DNA of 64,000 nt from Aurantiochytrium sp. KH105 (taxonomy: Eukaryota; Sar; Bigyra; Thraustochytrida; Thraustochytriidae). A program made the translations under genes and the position numbers. Below the pieces are notes generated by a model, which saw only the letters and a program-made list of their open reading frames with translations, was not told where the DNA came from and made no database searches. This document shows positions 8,279 through 16,974 of the stretch, one piece after another. Position 1 is the stretch's first letter, and each line of letters opens with the position of its first letter. The stretch covers positions 495,996 through 559,995 of the forward strand of contig BGKB01000033.1 of NCBI GenBank assembly GCA_003116975.1. The letters run 5' to 3'.

Positions 8279-10639
8279 ATGGCGGATCACGCAGACAACG
8301 CGCCGCAGATGGCGCATCAAGACCATCAGCACGGCGTAGGCCCACAAGGGGGTCAACCGCACCCCCAGCAGCAGCAGCAGCAGCATATGATGGGTGGCCC
8401 CGGAGGCCCCGTGGGCGGCGGCCAAGGCTACCCCGCCCCGCCTCCGCCCGGCGCGTACGGACAACCAATGTATGATCCGTACGGCCAGGCTTATCCTCCT
8501 GGCATGCACGGTTACCCCATGCCGCCAATGATGTACCCGCCGCAGATGATGTATCATCCACCAATGCCCATGGGATCCGGCAGCAACAGCGGACCTCCAG
8601 GGGGGGCGCTGCCTGCAGAAGCCAACAACGCTGCTGGCGCTGGCGCCGGCACCGCCCCTCCTCAATCCGAGTCCGCGCCAGCCCCGGTGGAGAAGGCAAA
8701 GGCCCCGGAAGGCGCAGACAAGGACGTGACTGAAGCCTCGGAGGCCGTTGCCAGCATGAACGTTGGTGAAAAGACCTCTGGTGGGCAGATGAGCTGGGCA
8801 CAGATTGCTCGCGACCAGAACATGCCCGAGCAGCAAGCTCTTGAAGCTGGCGCAGAAGGTAGCTCTGGTGCGCAAGACGAGTCTGCGACGCAGCAGCAGC
8901 AGCAGCAGCCGTCGTCATCCCCCGCCCCGGCGCAGCAGCAACAGCAGCAGCAGGCTCGTAGCAGCAGCAACGGTGATCATCATCAGCAGCAGCAGCAGCA
9001 TCGTGGATCGCGCGGTCCGTCCAACACTGGCCCGAACAGGAATTGGAGCGCCGAAGTAAAGACGAGCGCACGGCAGTTCGCCGAGGCGCAGCGCGTCTTT
9101 GTTTGGGCAAACCACTTTCAGATGAACCCCTTTGCCATGGTCTGCGCCAATCTTGACCCGAGTTATCACAATATGGTACTTACAGGCCAGCAACTGCCGC
9201 CGGGAATGGAACAGATCGACTTGATGTGCAAGCACCTGCGCACCATCTGCGCCTTTGGCTTCCTCGCCTTTGTGAACTCGGAAGAGGTGCCCGCATCGCA
9301 GAACGGCCGTCGGTACTTTGTTGTGGAATGCGCCAACGAAATGGAAGTGTATTACGCCATCAAGCGAATGGCCTGGGTCCCAGACAGTCCAGAGACCGAG
9401 GCCAAGCTCAACAGTGCCTACGCTGAAACCGTTGGCGTTGGAGCCCTTATCGTCTTCTTCAAGATCCCCAGTCTGCGCAAGTTGGTTGGTGTGGCTCAGG
9501 TTCTCTCTCCCGTGATCAAGGGTGAAGGCTCTGGCGAGCACTTTGTGCAACTTCGCTGGATCTACGTTCGTGACATTCCCATTCACAACCTCAAGACCAT
9601 CAACTTCCTTAACAACCCCGATGTTCCGTCCGAATCCCGCTTGCAACGCCGGAACTCATCATCCCAGATTGCTGCTCCCTCGTCGGCCGCGCCTGCTGGC
9701 GATGGCAAGAGTGAAGCTTCTGCTGACCAGCCGGCCAAGGCCGGTGCCGAGGAGTCTGCTGCAGCGCCTGCGAATGGCGTCGACCCCGCCTCGGCGGAGT
9801 CTGCGGCCGGTGCTGACAAGCCCGCGGATGGTGAGAACGGCGATGCCGCTGGCTCCGCCCCGTCGGACAAGCCGGATGCCGCGCAGGCGCCAGCTGTCGA
9901 GACACCCAAGGTCTATGCAGTGTCCTCGCAGCAGGGCAACTTTGCCTTCGACACCATGGGCAGGTTCAAGTTCAATGGTGGTATTCTTCTTGATTTTCAG
10001 GAGTACATGATGGCGGAGCAGATGGGAAAGCCTCCTCGTCAGTCGATGCTCATGTGCGGTGGACCGCGGCCCCGTACGGCAAACGGTTCCACGCGTGGCC
10101 GTGGACGCGGCATGCGCTACAGCTCGGGCGGCCGCGGCCGTGGCGGCGGTCAGCGGGGCCAGGGTGGCCAGGGTGGTTCGCGCGGCGCCGACTCGACCGC
10201 AGTCCCGTCGTCGTCCCCGAACTCGAACTCGAACACGAATAATCAGTCGCACGAATCGAAGCCCCGAGGTGGTCGAGGTAGGGGCCGTGGCGGCGGACGT
10301 AGCTCGCGCGGCATGGACGAGCGCCGGGGCGGCGGTCGCGGCCGAGAAGGCGGCGCCAACCGTGAAGGCGGCCGCGGCCCTCGTGACCGGGACCGCGAGG
10401 GCGGATCTCGCTCCGGAGGCGCCGGTGGACGGGCCACCGGCGACGACGCTGCCCGCTCTCGTTCCTCGCGCAAGGTCGAGGGTAGTGATGGGGCTCAGAC
10501 TCTTCGCTCCCAGTACCAATTTGACATTCAAGTCAAGAAGGGCAAGGCTCCCAAAAAGGTGGCTGCGCCTGGATCAAAGCCCACGGCTGACGGCGCAGCA
10601 GCACCTGCTGATGCTCCGGCGCCTGCTGCGGAAGAGTGA
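8279..10639 (+). CDS. YTH-domain RNA-binding protein with RGG tail
   Basis: The first ATG is at 8279; an in-frame GTG lies 19 codons upstream. The product is 786 residues. The N-terminus is Gln/Pro/Gly/Met-rich with polyQ tracts. The YTH-like core lies at about 343-455: RRYFVV-type strand, then RMAW (Trp366) followed by a KLNSAY helix, ALIVFF, GVAQV, and LRWIYVRDIP with the downstream LNN and Pro. These align by eye with YTH proteins, which read N6-methyladenosine in RNA. The loop between GVAQV and LRWIYV is short and carries no tryptophan, whereas YTHDF and YTHDC1 place cage tryptophans there. An Ala/Pro-rich insertion follows, then a second conserved-looking block (FDTMGRFKFNGGILLDFQEY). 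The C-terminal RGG/RGR region at about 600-730 suggests RNA binding or condensates. Confidence 0.85.
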   Translation: MADHADNAPQMAHQDHQHGVGPQGGQPHPQQQQQQHMMGGPGGPVGGGQGYPAPPPPGAYGQPMYDPYGQAYPPGMHGYPMPPMMYPPQMMYHPPMPMGSGSNSGPPGGALPAEANNAAGAGAGTAPPQSESAPAPVEKAKAPEGADKDVTEASEAVASMNVGEKTSGGQMSWAQIARDQNMPEQQALEAGAEGSSGAQDESATQQQQQQPSSSPAPAQQQQQQQARSSSNGDHHQQQQQHRGSRGPSNTGPNRNWSAEVKTSARQFAEAQRVFVWANHFQMNPFAMVCANLDPSYHNMVLTGQQLPPGMEQIDLMCKHLRTICAFGFLAFVNSEEVPASQNGRRYFVVECANEMEVYYAIKRMAWVPDSPETEAKLNSAYAETVGVGALIVFFKIPSLRKLVGVAQVLSPVIKGEGSGEHFVQLRWIYVRDIPIHNLKTINFLNNPDVPSESRLQRRNSSSQIAAPSSAAPAGDGKSEASADQPAKAGAEESAAAPANGVDPASAESAAGADKPADGENGDAAGSAPSDKPDAAQAPAVETPKVYAVSSQQGNFAFDTMGRFKFNGGILLDFQEYMMAEQMGKPPRQSMLMCGGPRPRTANGSTRGRGRGMRYSSGGRGRGGGQRGQGGQGGSRGADSTAVPSSSPNSNSNTNNQSHESKPRGGRGRGRGGGRSSRGMDERRGGGRGREGGANREGGRGPRDRDREGGSRSGGAGGRATGDDAARSRSSRKVEGSDGAQTLRSQYQFDIQVKKGKAPKKVAAPGSKPTADGAAAPADAPAPAAEE

Positions 10640-11170
10640 TTGCGTTTCTCTACGGATTCTTTTCTCTCTCTTTCACTGACTTATCCACTCTTCTCTCTCT
10701 TTCTCCCTCTCTCTTTCTTCCTCTCTCTTTCTCCTGCTCGGCCTCGCGGTAAATTCAAGATGGGTCTATGATTGGTGATGATGAATCATTATGAACAATG
10801 CCCAGAACGAGAATCTTCGCCCCCAACGCTATTTCTGGCAAAACCGGGCCAGTCTTCTTTTCTTCCTTCCTGTGCGACAGGCGATGGATCGCGCGAGCCG
10901 TTTGTCGCCCGGCAAAACGAGCTCATCATACTAGTCCCCCTTTTCTTGAAAACCGATACGGGCCTCTTTTCTCTCTTTTTCTCTCTTTCTCTTTAGGCAT
11001 TGGGAACAGCAACTTTGGCGGAGCCCCAGAATGTGGCGACATCATTGGACAGCTGTCCGGTATGAACCTGAATTTGGTCCTTCCAGGATACAGCATTCGC
11101 TTGAATCTGTTCTTTCATTTCCAGGTGACCTCTATGGAACTGGCTGAATCTCTCGTTTTGCCTTTAACTT
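10640..11170. other. convergent spacer with pyrimidine-rich tract
   Basis: 531 bp between the YTH and PH/IQ stop codons. The first 100 bases after the YTH stop are a CT-rich tract (CTCTCTTT-type, about 10644-10740), probably 3' UTR. The remainder shows no gene. Confidence 0.5.
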
Positions 11171-14100
11171 TTACCTTTCTACGAAACCCTCTGTGTCGAG
11201 GTTAGCGATGGGGATGTCGAGCAGTCCAAGGCCCAAAGGCTTGTGCCACTGACACTTGCCTGTGAATTTGTTTTGGTAAAAACAAGCTTGACGCGAAGGC
11301 TCGTACACTTTTTCAAAGGACTCCATGACTCGCTGGACGTATCGCTTTCTTTCGGCGCGTGCTCGCACCATGCTCTGAATGAGCGTGGCGGCCTCAGCCT
11401 TGGTCCACTCGTAACCTAAAGGCCGTTTGGTACGTTTTCCATACGGAATGTACCAATCTGCAATTGGTTCGGGCGGCGCCCACGCTACCTTCCCCCCTGC
11501 CCACACGTAATAGTATCGACACGAAATAACGTCGTAATACTTGGCCGTGCTGGCAAAAAGCGCTTTTTTGAATTTCTTGTAGGCCTTGAACTTGCGGTAT
11601 GCAAGCTGCACACGTATCACGGCCTCAATCAGCAGCCGCTTGCGACACAAGAAACCACGCACATGGCGCTGGATCGTTGTTGCCGCCTCGTGCCTTCTCG
11701 CTTCTTTGGCGCCAAAGGGGTCACCAGCGCGTTTTAATGCCGGCGCGAGAACTCGGTTGTGAAAGCGCTGCTTTCGATTCACATACAAAACGTACGATCT
11801 TTGCAAACCTTCTTGCGGCGCTTTGGCGATCCTTTCGAGTCTACTTTTCGGGGCGTGGTTGGCCACTTGCGCTTCCGTGTTGCTATCATCTTGTGGGTCA
11901 GCCTGCTGACGCCTTCGCTGCGCCTCCTCGGGGCCGACCACCTCGGCCCATTCGCTGCAGAGGTCCGCGAGGTACTCGACGTCCTGCGCGCATGAATGTA
12001 TTGCGCGATCCAAATTCATCCTTCCATCCGCGAACTCTTCGGGGACACTGTATTCTGAGTCGCTGTCAGAGTCCGATAGCGCCCCGCTCTCACCGCTACC
12101 ACGCAGGCTGCGTCGGCGGCCATGTTCAAGCTTAACCTCGTCTTTGAGTGTAAATAGTCGGTGTCTGAGTTCTGGGTAGTGGAACTCAAAGGCGGACTGC
12201 AAATCTGCCAGCAAGAAACGCCCGGTACGAAGTCTTTTCCCAATGCGGATGCATTGATCTTCGAGCTGGTCAAAGTCTCCCGCTGCAACCGCGCCAGGTA
12301 TCTCACGAGCGCGCTGCGAGGCGATGAAAATCTGACGGGCTTCGAAACTAGTCTTTTGCGCTTTGTTTGCGCACGTTTCCACAATAATGAGGAAACGACG
12401 GATGCGTCGCGAGACGTCAAACATGTCTGCCAGGTCCTGAATCTCACTCTCGAGCTCCGCAGCAATCTCTTCCTTCGTGCGCGGTCTGTTTTGTCGCTGA
12501 TATTCCTCGTAGGCCTCAACTGCGGCACGTTCCTCGTCGATGAGCATCCGCGCATCTTCCTCCGCTTGGTGCACTTTTTCGTATCGCTCTCGATGTGTCT
12601 GTAGCTCCGTTTCAGCGTCCTCAATTTCTTGAAGCCAACGCTCGCGCGCCGCGTTCAAATCTTCATCCATTTTGTGCATCTTTTCTTTGACAGTACGCTT
12701 TCTTGCATCGATGCAATCAGTGAAGGATAGCAAAGCTCCACTGACGACTTCCATGTGGGAGGCCTGTAGATTAATTGTGCGGTCTAATGCGCCTGCGTTG
12801 ACGCGGACGCTCTCGATCTTGACTCGAGCAGTCATCATCGTCTCTGCAAGGGCAACTTGTGCGTGAGCACGATCAGGCAGGCTACGGCATAGATAGCTTG
12901 TCACGTACACACTCATATACTCGACGCATGCGCGATACGTTTCGAGCGCTTCCTGAAGACCTTCGTTCTCCCCGTCCAAAAGTGCATTTCTCTTTTGACG
13001 CGCTGCTGCCAAAAGATTGAAGATACCACGTTTTGATTGTTTGAAACGAGCTCGTAGGTCGTCGAAGTCTTCCAGCAGCTGCGCAATACAATCTGCTGAC
13101 TCTTGTCGAGCGTCAAGAATGGTCTTCGTTGCAAGTATCTTGCGCTCCAAATAGGCTTTCTCATACTGCTGGTAGTCAGCCAGAGCGGGGTCCTCCTGGG
13201 GGTCCGCTGCGTGCGTCCCCTTGAGATCACGCAGCGACTGCTCCCAACGTTTCATATCCTCTGAGAGCTCGATCTCGATACTCTTGAGCTGGGCGAACGA
13301 GATTTCTAGATCGCGTAAAGGATCCCGAAAGTGCCCGAGCTCGGCCTCGTCTGAGACTGCCTTGATGATGAGGACTTCTACATCGTCCAGATCTTGGATA
13401 GCCAGCATTCGACGATTCGAGGCTTCATCCGAGCAATACTGCTCAAGGTCAAAGCCAAAGAGAGACGCTGGATGGTAGGACTCTACTTTCTGCATGGCTT
13501 CGCCATCTTTGTCTTTCAGGGTACCAGCGCAACTGCAAACGCTGGCTCTGTCTTTAGCGCTAATGTCTCTGTCGAAAATAGGTTGCAGCGTCGAAACAAG
13601 CGAAGTGTGTTCTGCCGCAACTGCATCCCAGTCTTGGGGCAGCCGCTGGACTATGCCACTCTCAAGCTCGCGCATGAATCGCTGAAGACGTGCTTCGCGC
13701 TTTAAAGTGTCCGAAAGGGGGACACGTGCCATAACCTTTTTCTTTTGAGCGAGTACATTCCACACTCTGCGAGCAATTTCATTGCAATAGTTCTCTCCCC
13801 AAAGAGGTCCACTTTCAAGGAGCGCGCGATTTGATATTGAGCAGCTGCTTACTTGCACACCATCGAACATTTCCACGCGTAGATTCAACACCTCGTCTAC
13901 TGTAGAGATTTTCAGAAACTGAGCTTTTCCATCGGAGGTACGAAGCGCTCCATGGAATAATAAGAAATTTGGCCGCCTCCAAGAATGTGCTACCTTATGT
14001 CGACCTTGGACGAGGTTCTTCCAGAACCAGTACGCACGAAAAGCCCGTTGAATGCACGCTGCAGCACGGGCTTGTCGCGCTTCGGACAACAGCTGAGCCA

Positions 14101-16519
14101 GGTGCTTGGCCTCAATTTTGCGCCAGAACGTTTGAAGCACCAATATTGCATGCGACATATCCAACCATCGGTGCATTTGCGAAATGGCGCGGCACCACGT
14201 CTGAATTTTGGTTGCCGCACGATGGCGCTCACGCATGTGCAAGAATCGGGAGCGCTCGCGCCAGCATCTCTCATTACGCTGTACAACCGTGGCTGCCGCG
14301 TGTCTTCTTGCGTTTTCACGCCTTATCGCGGCGACGCGACGCCAAGCAAGAACGCGCCTTGCAAGACTTTGCAGAATGATCGCAGCACGCTTCGTCTCAG
14401 CATACTGACGACGAGCAAGATGTCCGCGCCATACTCTTTGCATGGTCTGCGCACCACGAAGCTGATGCCGCCTCTCGTGCGCCGCAAGTATCCCAGCACG
14501 TCTCCGCGCCAGCGACTGAATCCGCAGTACTTTGATGCGTAGCGCTCGATATGCCTTCCAATGACGACTACCAATATACGCTGCCTGCAGCTTTGCGGCA
14601 GCGCGATACCTTCGAATGCGATCCGCGCGCTTTCTTGCAAGCTGTCTTCGCCAAAAACATTGAAGACGCAGTGCAGACGCGCGGCGACTCAGCTCCAGGC
14701 ACAAGGCCGCATGGTTTTCGCAGTGCCTCGTGACTTGATCAAGGACACCATCCAAGTGCTCAGCCAAAAGTTGGCGACGCGCTCGTTGGAGATCTCGGAG
14801 TAGCTGGCGAGCAGTGTGGGCGCGATATGCGCCTTGAATTTGACGTGCTGCTTTGGCGCGAGAACGTTTGACCCTGAGGACGCCCCGGGCAGCACTGGAG
14901 CGCGCAAGACATTGTATGGCAATCGCAGCGTCCCGTTGCCGTCGGCGTTTCTGTGCAATCGTGACCGCCTCGATTTGACGGGACCACGCTTGGATTTGAA
15001 TGGCTCGATGAGACTGCTCAAGCATGCCGCGTTCCCCAAACACGATCGCATGAGCGAGTCGACCTCTCCAAAAGCTCTGAATGCATAGTACAGCCTCGAC
15101 TTCAATCGAAAGGACTGAACCATCGGGTCTTAGCACGAGGCCACATTTTTCGAGTTCTTTCCGCACGGGAATCCCATCAAAGAGGCGGAGAGAAGATTGC
15201 GCTATCAAAGTCTTGGGAATCTTTCCTTCCGCGCCTTTCTCTTCGTCTGACTCGTCATCCGAAGAAAAGATGTCGGGATCGATATTTCCGTGACAAGGAT
15301 TACCGAAAACGTCATCCTCAGTCAGCAAATTCGAGTGAAACTCCATTTGGGGCGGTCTACCGAGAGCGCAAAAACGCAAGACTTGAAGCCAACGTAGCGT
15401 TGTGCGCTCGTCCGGGCAGCCAAGTACCCAGCGCTCCGTACAATCTCGGACTCCAGTCTTGGACACAATCTCCATGACAAAGACACCATCTCCGTGCGGC
15501 ATGCGACGGAATCCACGACCGGCGATCACGGCACCATCCAAACGAGCAACCTTTTGAGCCTTGTCGTATGCTGGGCTACGAAGCTGGATAAGCGATCGCG
15601 CTTGCGAATCTGCGACAAAGTAAAACGGTCTCCATTGAAGTTGCTGATGAACTTGCTCAAGGTCCAAGATATCATGCGCAAACTCTCCTTGGCGAAACAA
15701 CCAGCCTCGACATGCTCCCGAGGTGGCGTCGAGAAATGGGAGTGGAAGTGGTGATTGTGCTGTCCTTGCGCGTCGTGGTACCGGCTGTCCAACAGCCATC
15801 GTCGTCAGTGGCCGCGCAGGGCTCTCGCGGCTTTGGAAGAAGGGGTTCACAGGTCGACGGCTCAAAGCTGTCGTCGACTTTGGGCGAGCGTAGCTTGAAT
15901 GATCAGTACATCTGGGAGAACTCGCAGGTTCTGGACGTGAATCACGATGATTCGTCGATGGCCTTTCTCGACGATGCAACGTAAAAACGCGCATTTCCTG
16001 CGAGTCATTTGCTTCTTCCTCATTGTTTGCACTTTCTGAGCGAAGGACCTTGGGCAAAAAAGTCCAAACTTCATCCCATTGTGCATTATGAGCCTCTTTA
16101 TCCCCTTTGCTTCGTTGTCGTTGCGCTACGTCAGATGTCTGGGCTCTCTTCAAGGCGCGTGTGTGCGTGCGTCTCTGCAGCTTTTCTCGTGAGACTGCAA
16201 GGCTCCGAGTTTGCGGTCTCCGTAGAAAGCTTGGCGAAGCTTCTGCTACCGTGCGGGGGCGTGCGCGAGGGCTTTTGCCCAGGAATTCTCTACGTTTGTG
16301 ACCACGGCTAGGCTTGCAATGGTGACTAACGCGGTCGCTGTCGGCCTTGAGGTCGTTGTTGTGGTGCTGCCCGTGCTGACTGTGCTGGTCATGGGTTCGA
16401 GTGGTCGTTTCTTCTGTTCGTGGCCTCTTACGTGCCAACGGTGACGTGCCGCGTCTAATTCCATGCGCAGAGGTCCTGTTTCGGCGCGGTGCCACGTCCT
16501 CGTCGCGCACGTCGTCCAT
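11171..16519 (-). CDS. PH-domain protein with about 16 IQ motifs and degenerate WW-like C-terminus
   Basis: The frame opens 30 codons further upstream only through a GTG, so the first ATG at 16519 is used and gives 1,782 residues. The N-terminal 260 residues are basic and disordered. A PH domain at about 268-386 ends in a typical Trp-containing helix (TTLRWLQVLRF). From about 475 to 900 I count about 13 IQ-like calmodulin/light-chain binding motifs (for example IQSFWRGRLAH, IQGAYRAHTAR). Three more lie near the C-terminus (IQRHVRGFLCRKR, VQLAYRKFKAYKK, IQSMVRARAERKR). Between them lies a long charged coiled-coil region. The C-terminus carries two degenerate WW-like stretches (YYYVWAGGKVAWAPP and CFYQNKFTGKCQWHKP). 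A role as a calmodulin-loaded cytoskeletal or ciliary scaffold is inference; no motor domain is present. Confidence 0.85.
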   Translation of the reverse strand: MDDVRDEDVAPRRNRTSAHGIRRGTSPLARKRPRTEETTTRTHDQHSQHGQHHNNDLKADSDRVSHHCKPSRGHKRREFLGKSPRARPRTVAEASPSFLRRPQTRSLAVSREKLQRRTHTRALKRAQTSDVAQRQRSKGDKEAHNAQWDEVWTFLPKVLRSESANNEEEANDSQEMRVFTLHRRERPSTNHRDSRPEPASSPRCTDHSSYARPKSTTALSRRPVNPFFQSRESPARPLTTMAVGQPVPRRARTAQSPLPLPFLDATSGACRGWLFRQGEFAHDILDLEQVHQQLQWRPFYFVADSQARSLIQLRSPAYDKAQKVARLDGAVIAGRGFRRMPHGDGVFVMEIVSKTGVRDCTERWVLGCPDERTTLRWLQVLRFCALGRPPQMEFHSNLLTEDDVFGNPCHGNIDPDIFSSDDESDEEKGAEGKIPKTLIAQSSLRLFDGIPVRKELEKCGLVLRPDGSVLSIEVEAVLCIQSFWRGRLAHAIVFGERGMLEQSHRAIQIQAWSRQIEAVTIAQKRRRQRDAAIAIQCLARSSAARGVLRVKRSRAKAARQIQGAYRAHTARQLLRDLQRARRQLLAEHLDGVLDQVTRHCENHAALCLELSRRASALRLQCFWRRQLARKRADRIRRYRAAAKLQAAYIGSRHWKAYRALRIKVLRIQSLARRRAGILAAHERRHQLRGAQTMQRVWRGHLARRQYAETKRAAIILQSLARRVLAWRRVAAIRRENARRHAAATVVQRNERCWRERSRFLHMRERHRAATKIQTWCRAISQMHRWLDMSHAILVLQTFWRKIEAKHLAQLLSEARQARAAACIQRAFRAYWFWKNLVQGRHKVAHSWRRPNFLLFHGALRTSDGKAQFLKISTVDEVLNLRVEMFDGVQVSSCSISNRALLESGPLWGENYCNEIARRVWNVLAQKKKVMARVPLSDTLKREARLQRFMRELESGIVQRLPQDWDAVAAEHTSLVSTLQPIFDRDISAKDRASVCSCAGTLKDKDGEAMQKVESYHPASLFGFDLEQYCSDEASNRRMLAIQDLDDVEVLIIKAVSDEAELGHFRDPLRDLEISFAQLKSIEIELSEDMKRWEQSLRDLKGTHAADPQEDPALADYQQYEKAYLERKILATKTILDARQESADCIAQLLEDFDDLRARFKQSKRGIFNLLAAARQKRNALLDGENEGLQEALETYRACVEYMSVYVTSYLCRSLPDRAHAQVALAETMMTARVKIESVRVNAGALDRTINLQASHMEVVSGALLSFTDCIDARKRTVKEKMHKMDEDLNAARERWLQEIEDAETELQTHRERYEKVHQAEEDARMLIDEERAAVEAYEEYQRQNRPRTKEEIAAELESEIQDLADMFDVSRRIRRFLIIVETCANKAQKTSFEARQIFIASQRAREIPGAVAAGDFDQLEDQCIRIGKRLRTGRFLLADLQSAFEFHYPELRHRLFTLKDEVKLEHGRRRSLRGSGESGALSDSDSDSEYSVPEEFADGRMNLDRAIHSCAQDVEYLADLCSEWAEVVGPEEAQRRRQQADPQDDSNTEAQVANHAPKSRLERIAKAPQEGLQRSYVLYVNRKQRFHNRVLAPALKRAGDPFGAKEARRHEAATTIQRHVRGFLCRKRLLIEAVIRVQLAYRKFKAYKKFKKALFASTAKYYDVISCRYYYVWAGGKVAWAPPEPIADWYIPYGKRTKRPLGYEWTKAEAATLIQSMVRARAERKRYVQRVMESFEKVYEPSRQACFYQNKFTGKCQWHKPLGLGLLDIPIANLDTEGFVER

Positions 16520-16974
16520 GACGTCGAACTCTGCTTGCACTTGCACCCGTTCTGTCTTCTTGTCGCTCTCATCGATGATCTTTGAAGTCAAGGTTGACTT
16601 AGCGCACACGGGGGTATAGAAGAAAGTTTGAAGAATTATTGCCTCGTTGTCACTTTTGGTACCTTAGCAAAAAATTAGCGTAAGACTATCTATCATACCC
16701 CCCTAAAGAATCCGTTCACAGAGAGCATGCCTTGGAGCCTCGCACTGGTTTTTGATAGGCCTAGAGTATTTTCTTTTCTTTTGATGATCATTGACAGTGA
16801 CAGCGGTTCCTGCCGAGCAAAGCTAGCAGCTCGAAAGCTGAAGTGGCAAACGCCATTCACGGCGGAACGTGGCGTGCCGTGCGCAACGCGTGAGGTGTTG
16901 GCTTCTTGGCGCTGAGGGCCAAAGGCGCGCGGGGCAAACAGAGGCTCCCGCAAAGTACTTTTTGTTTCTTCGCA
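16520..16974. promoter_or_regulatory. divergent promoter region (PH/IQ giant / coiled-coil gene)
   Basis: 455 bp between two divergent ATGs. It holds a C6 element at 16690-16707 whose reverse complement nearly equals the G6 element at 5257-5272. A weaker GGGGGTATAGA copy lies at 16610-16620, and a TAGGCCTA palindrome at 16756-16763. Confidence 0.5.

Noticed and set aside
9659-10531. A 290-codon - strand frame antisense to the YTH gene
   Set aside because: A shadow of the Ala/Gly/Arg-rich coding region; no independent evidence.
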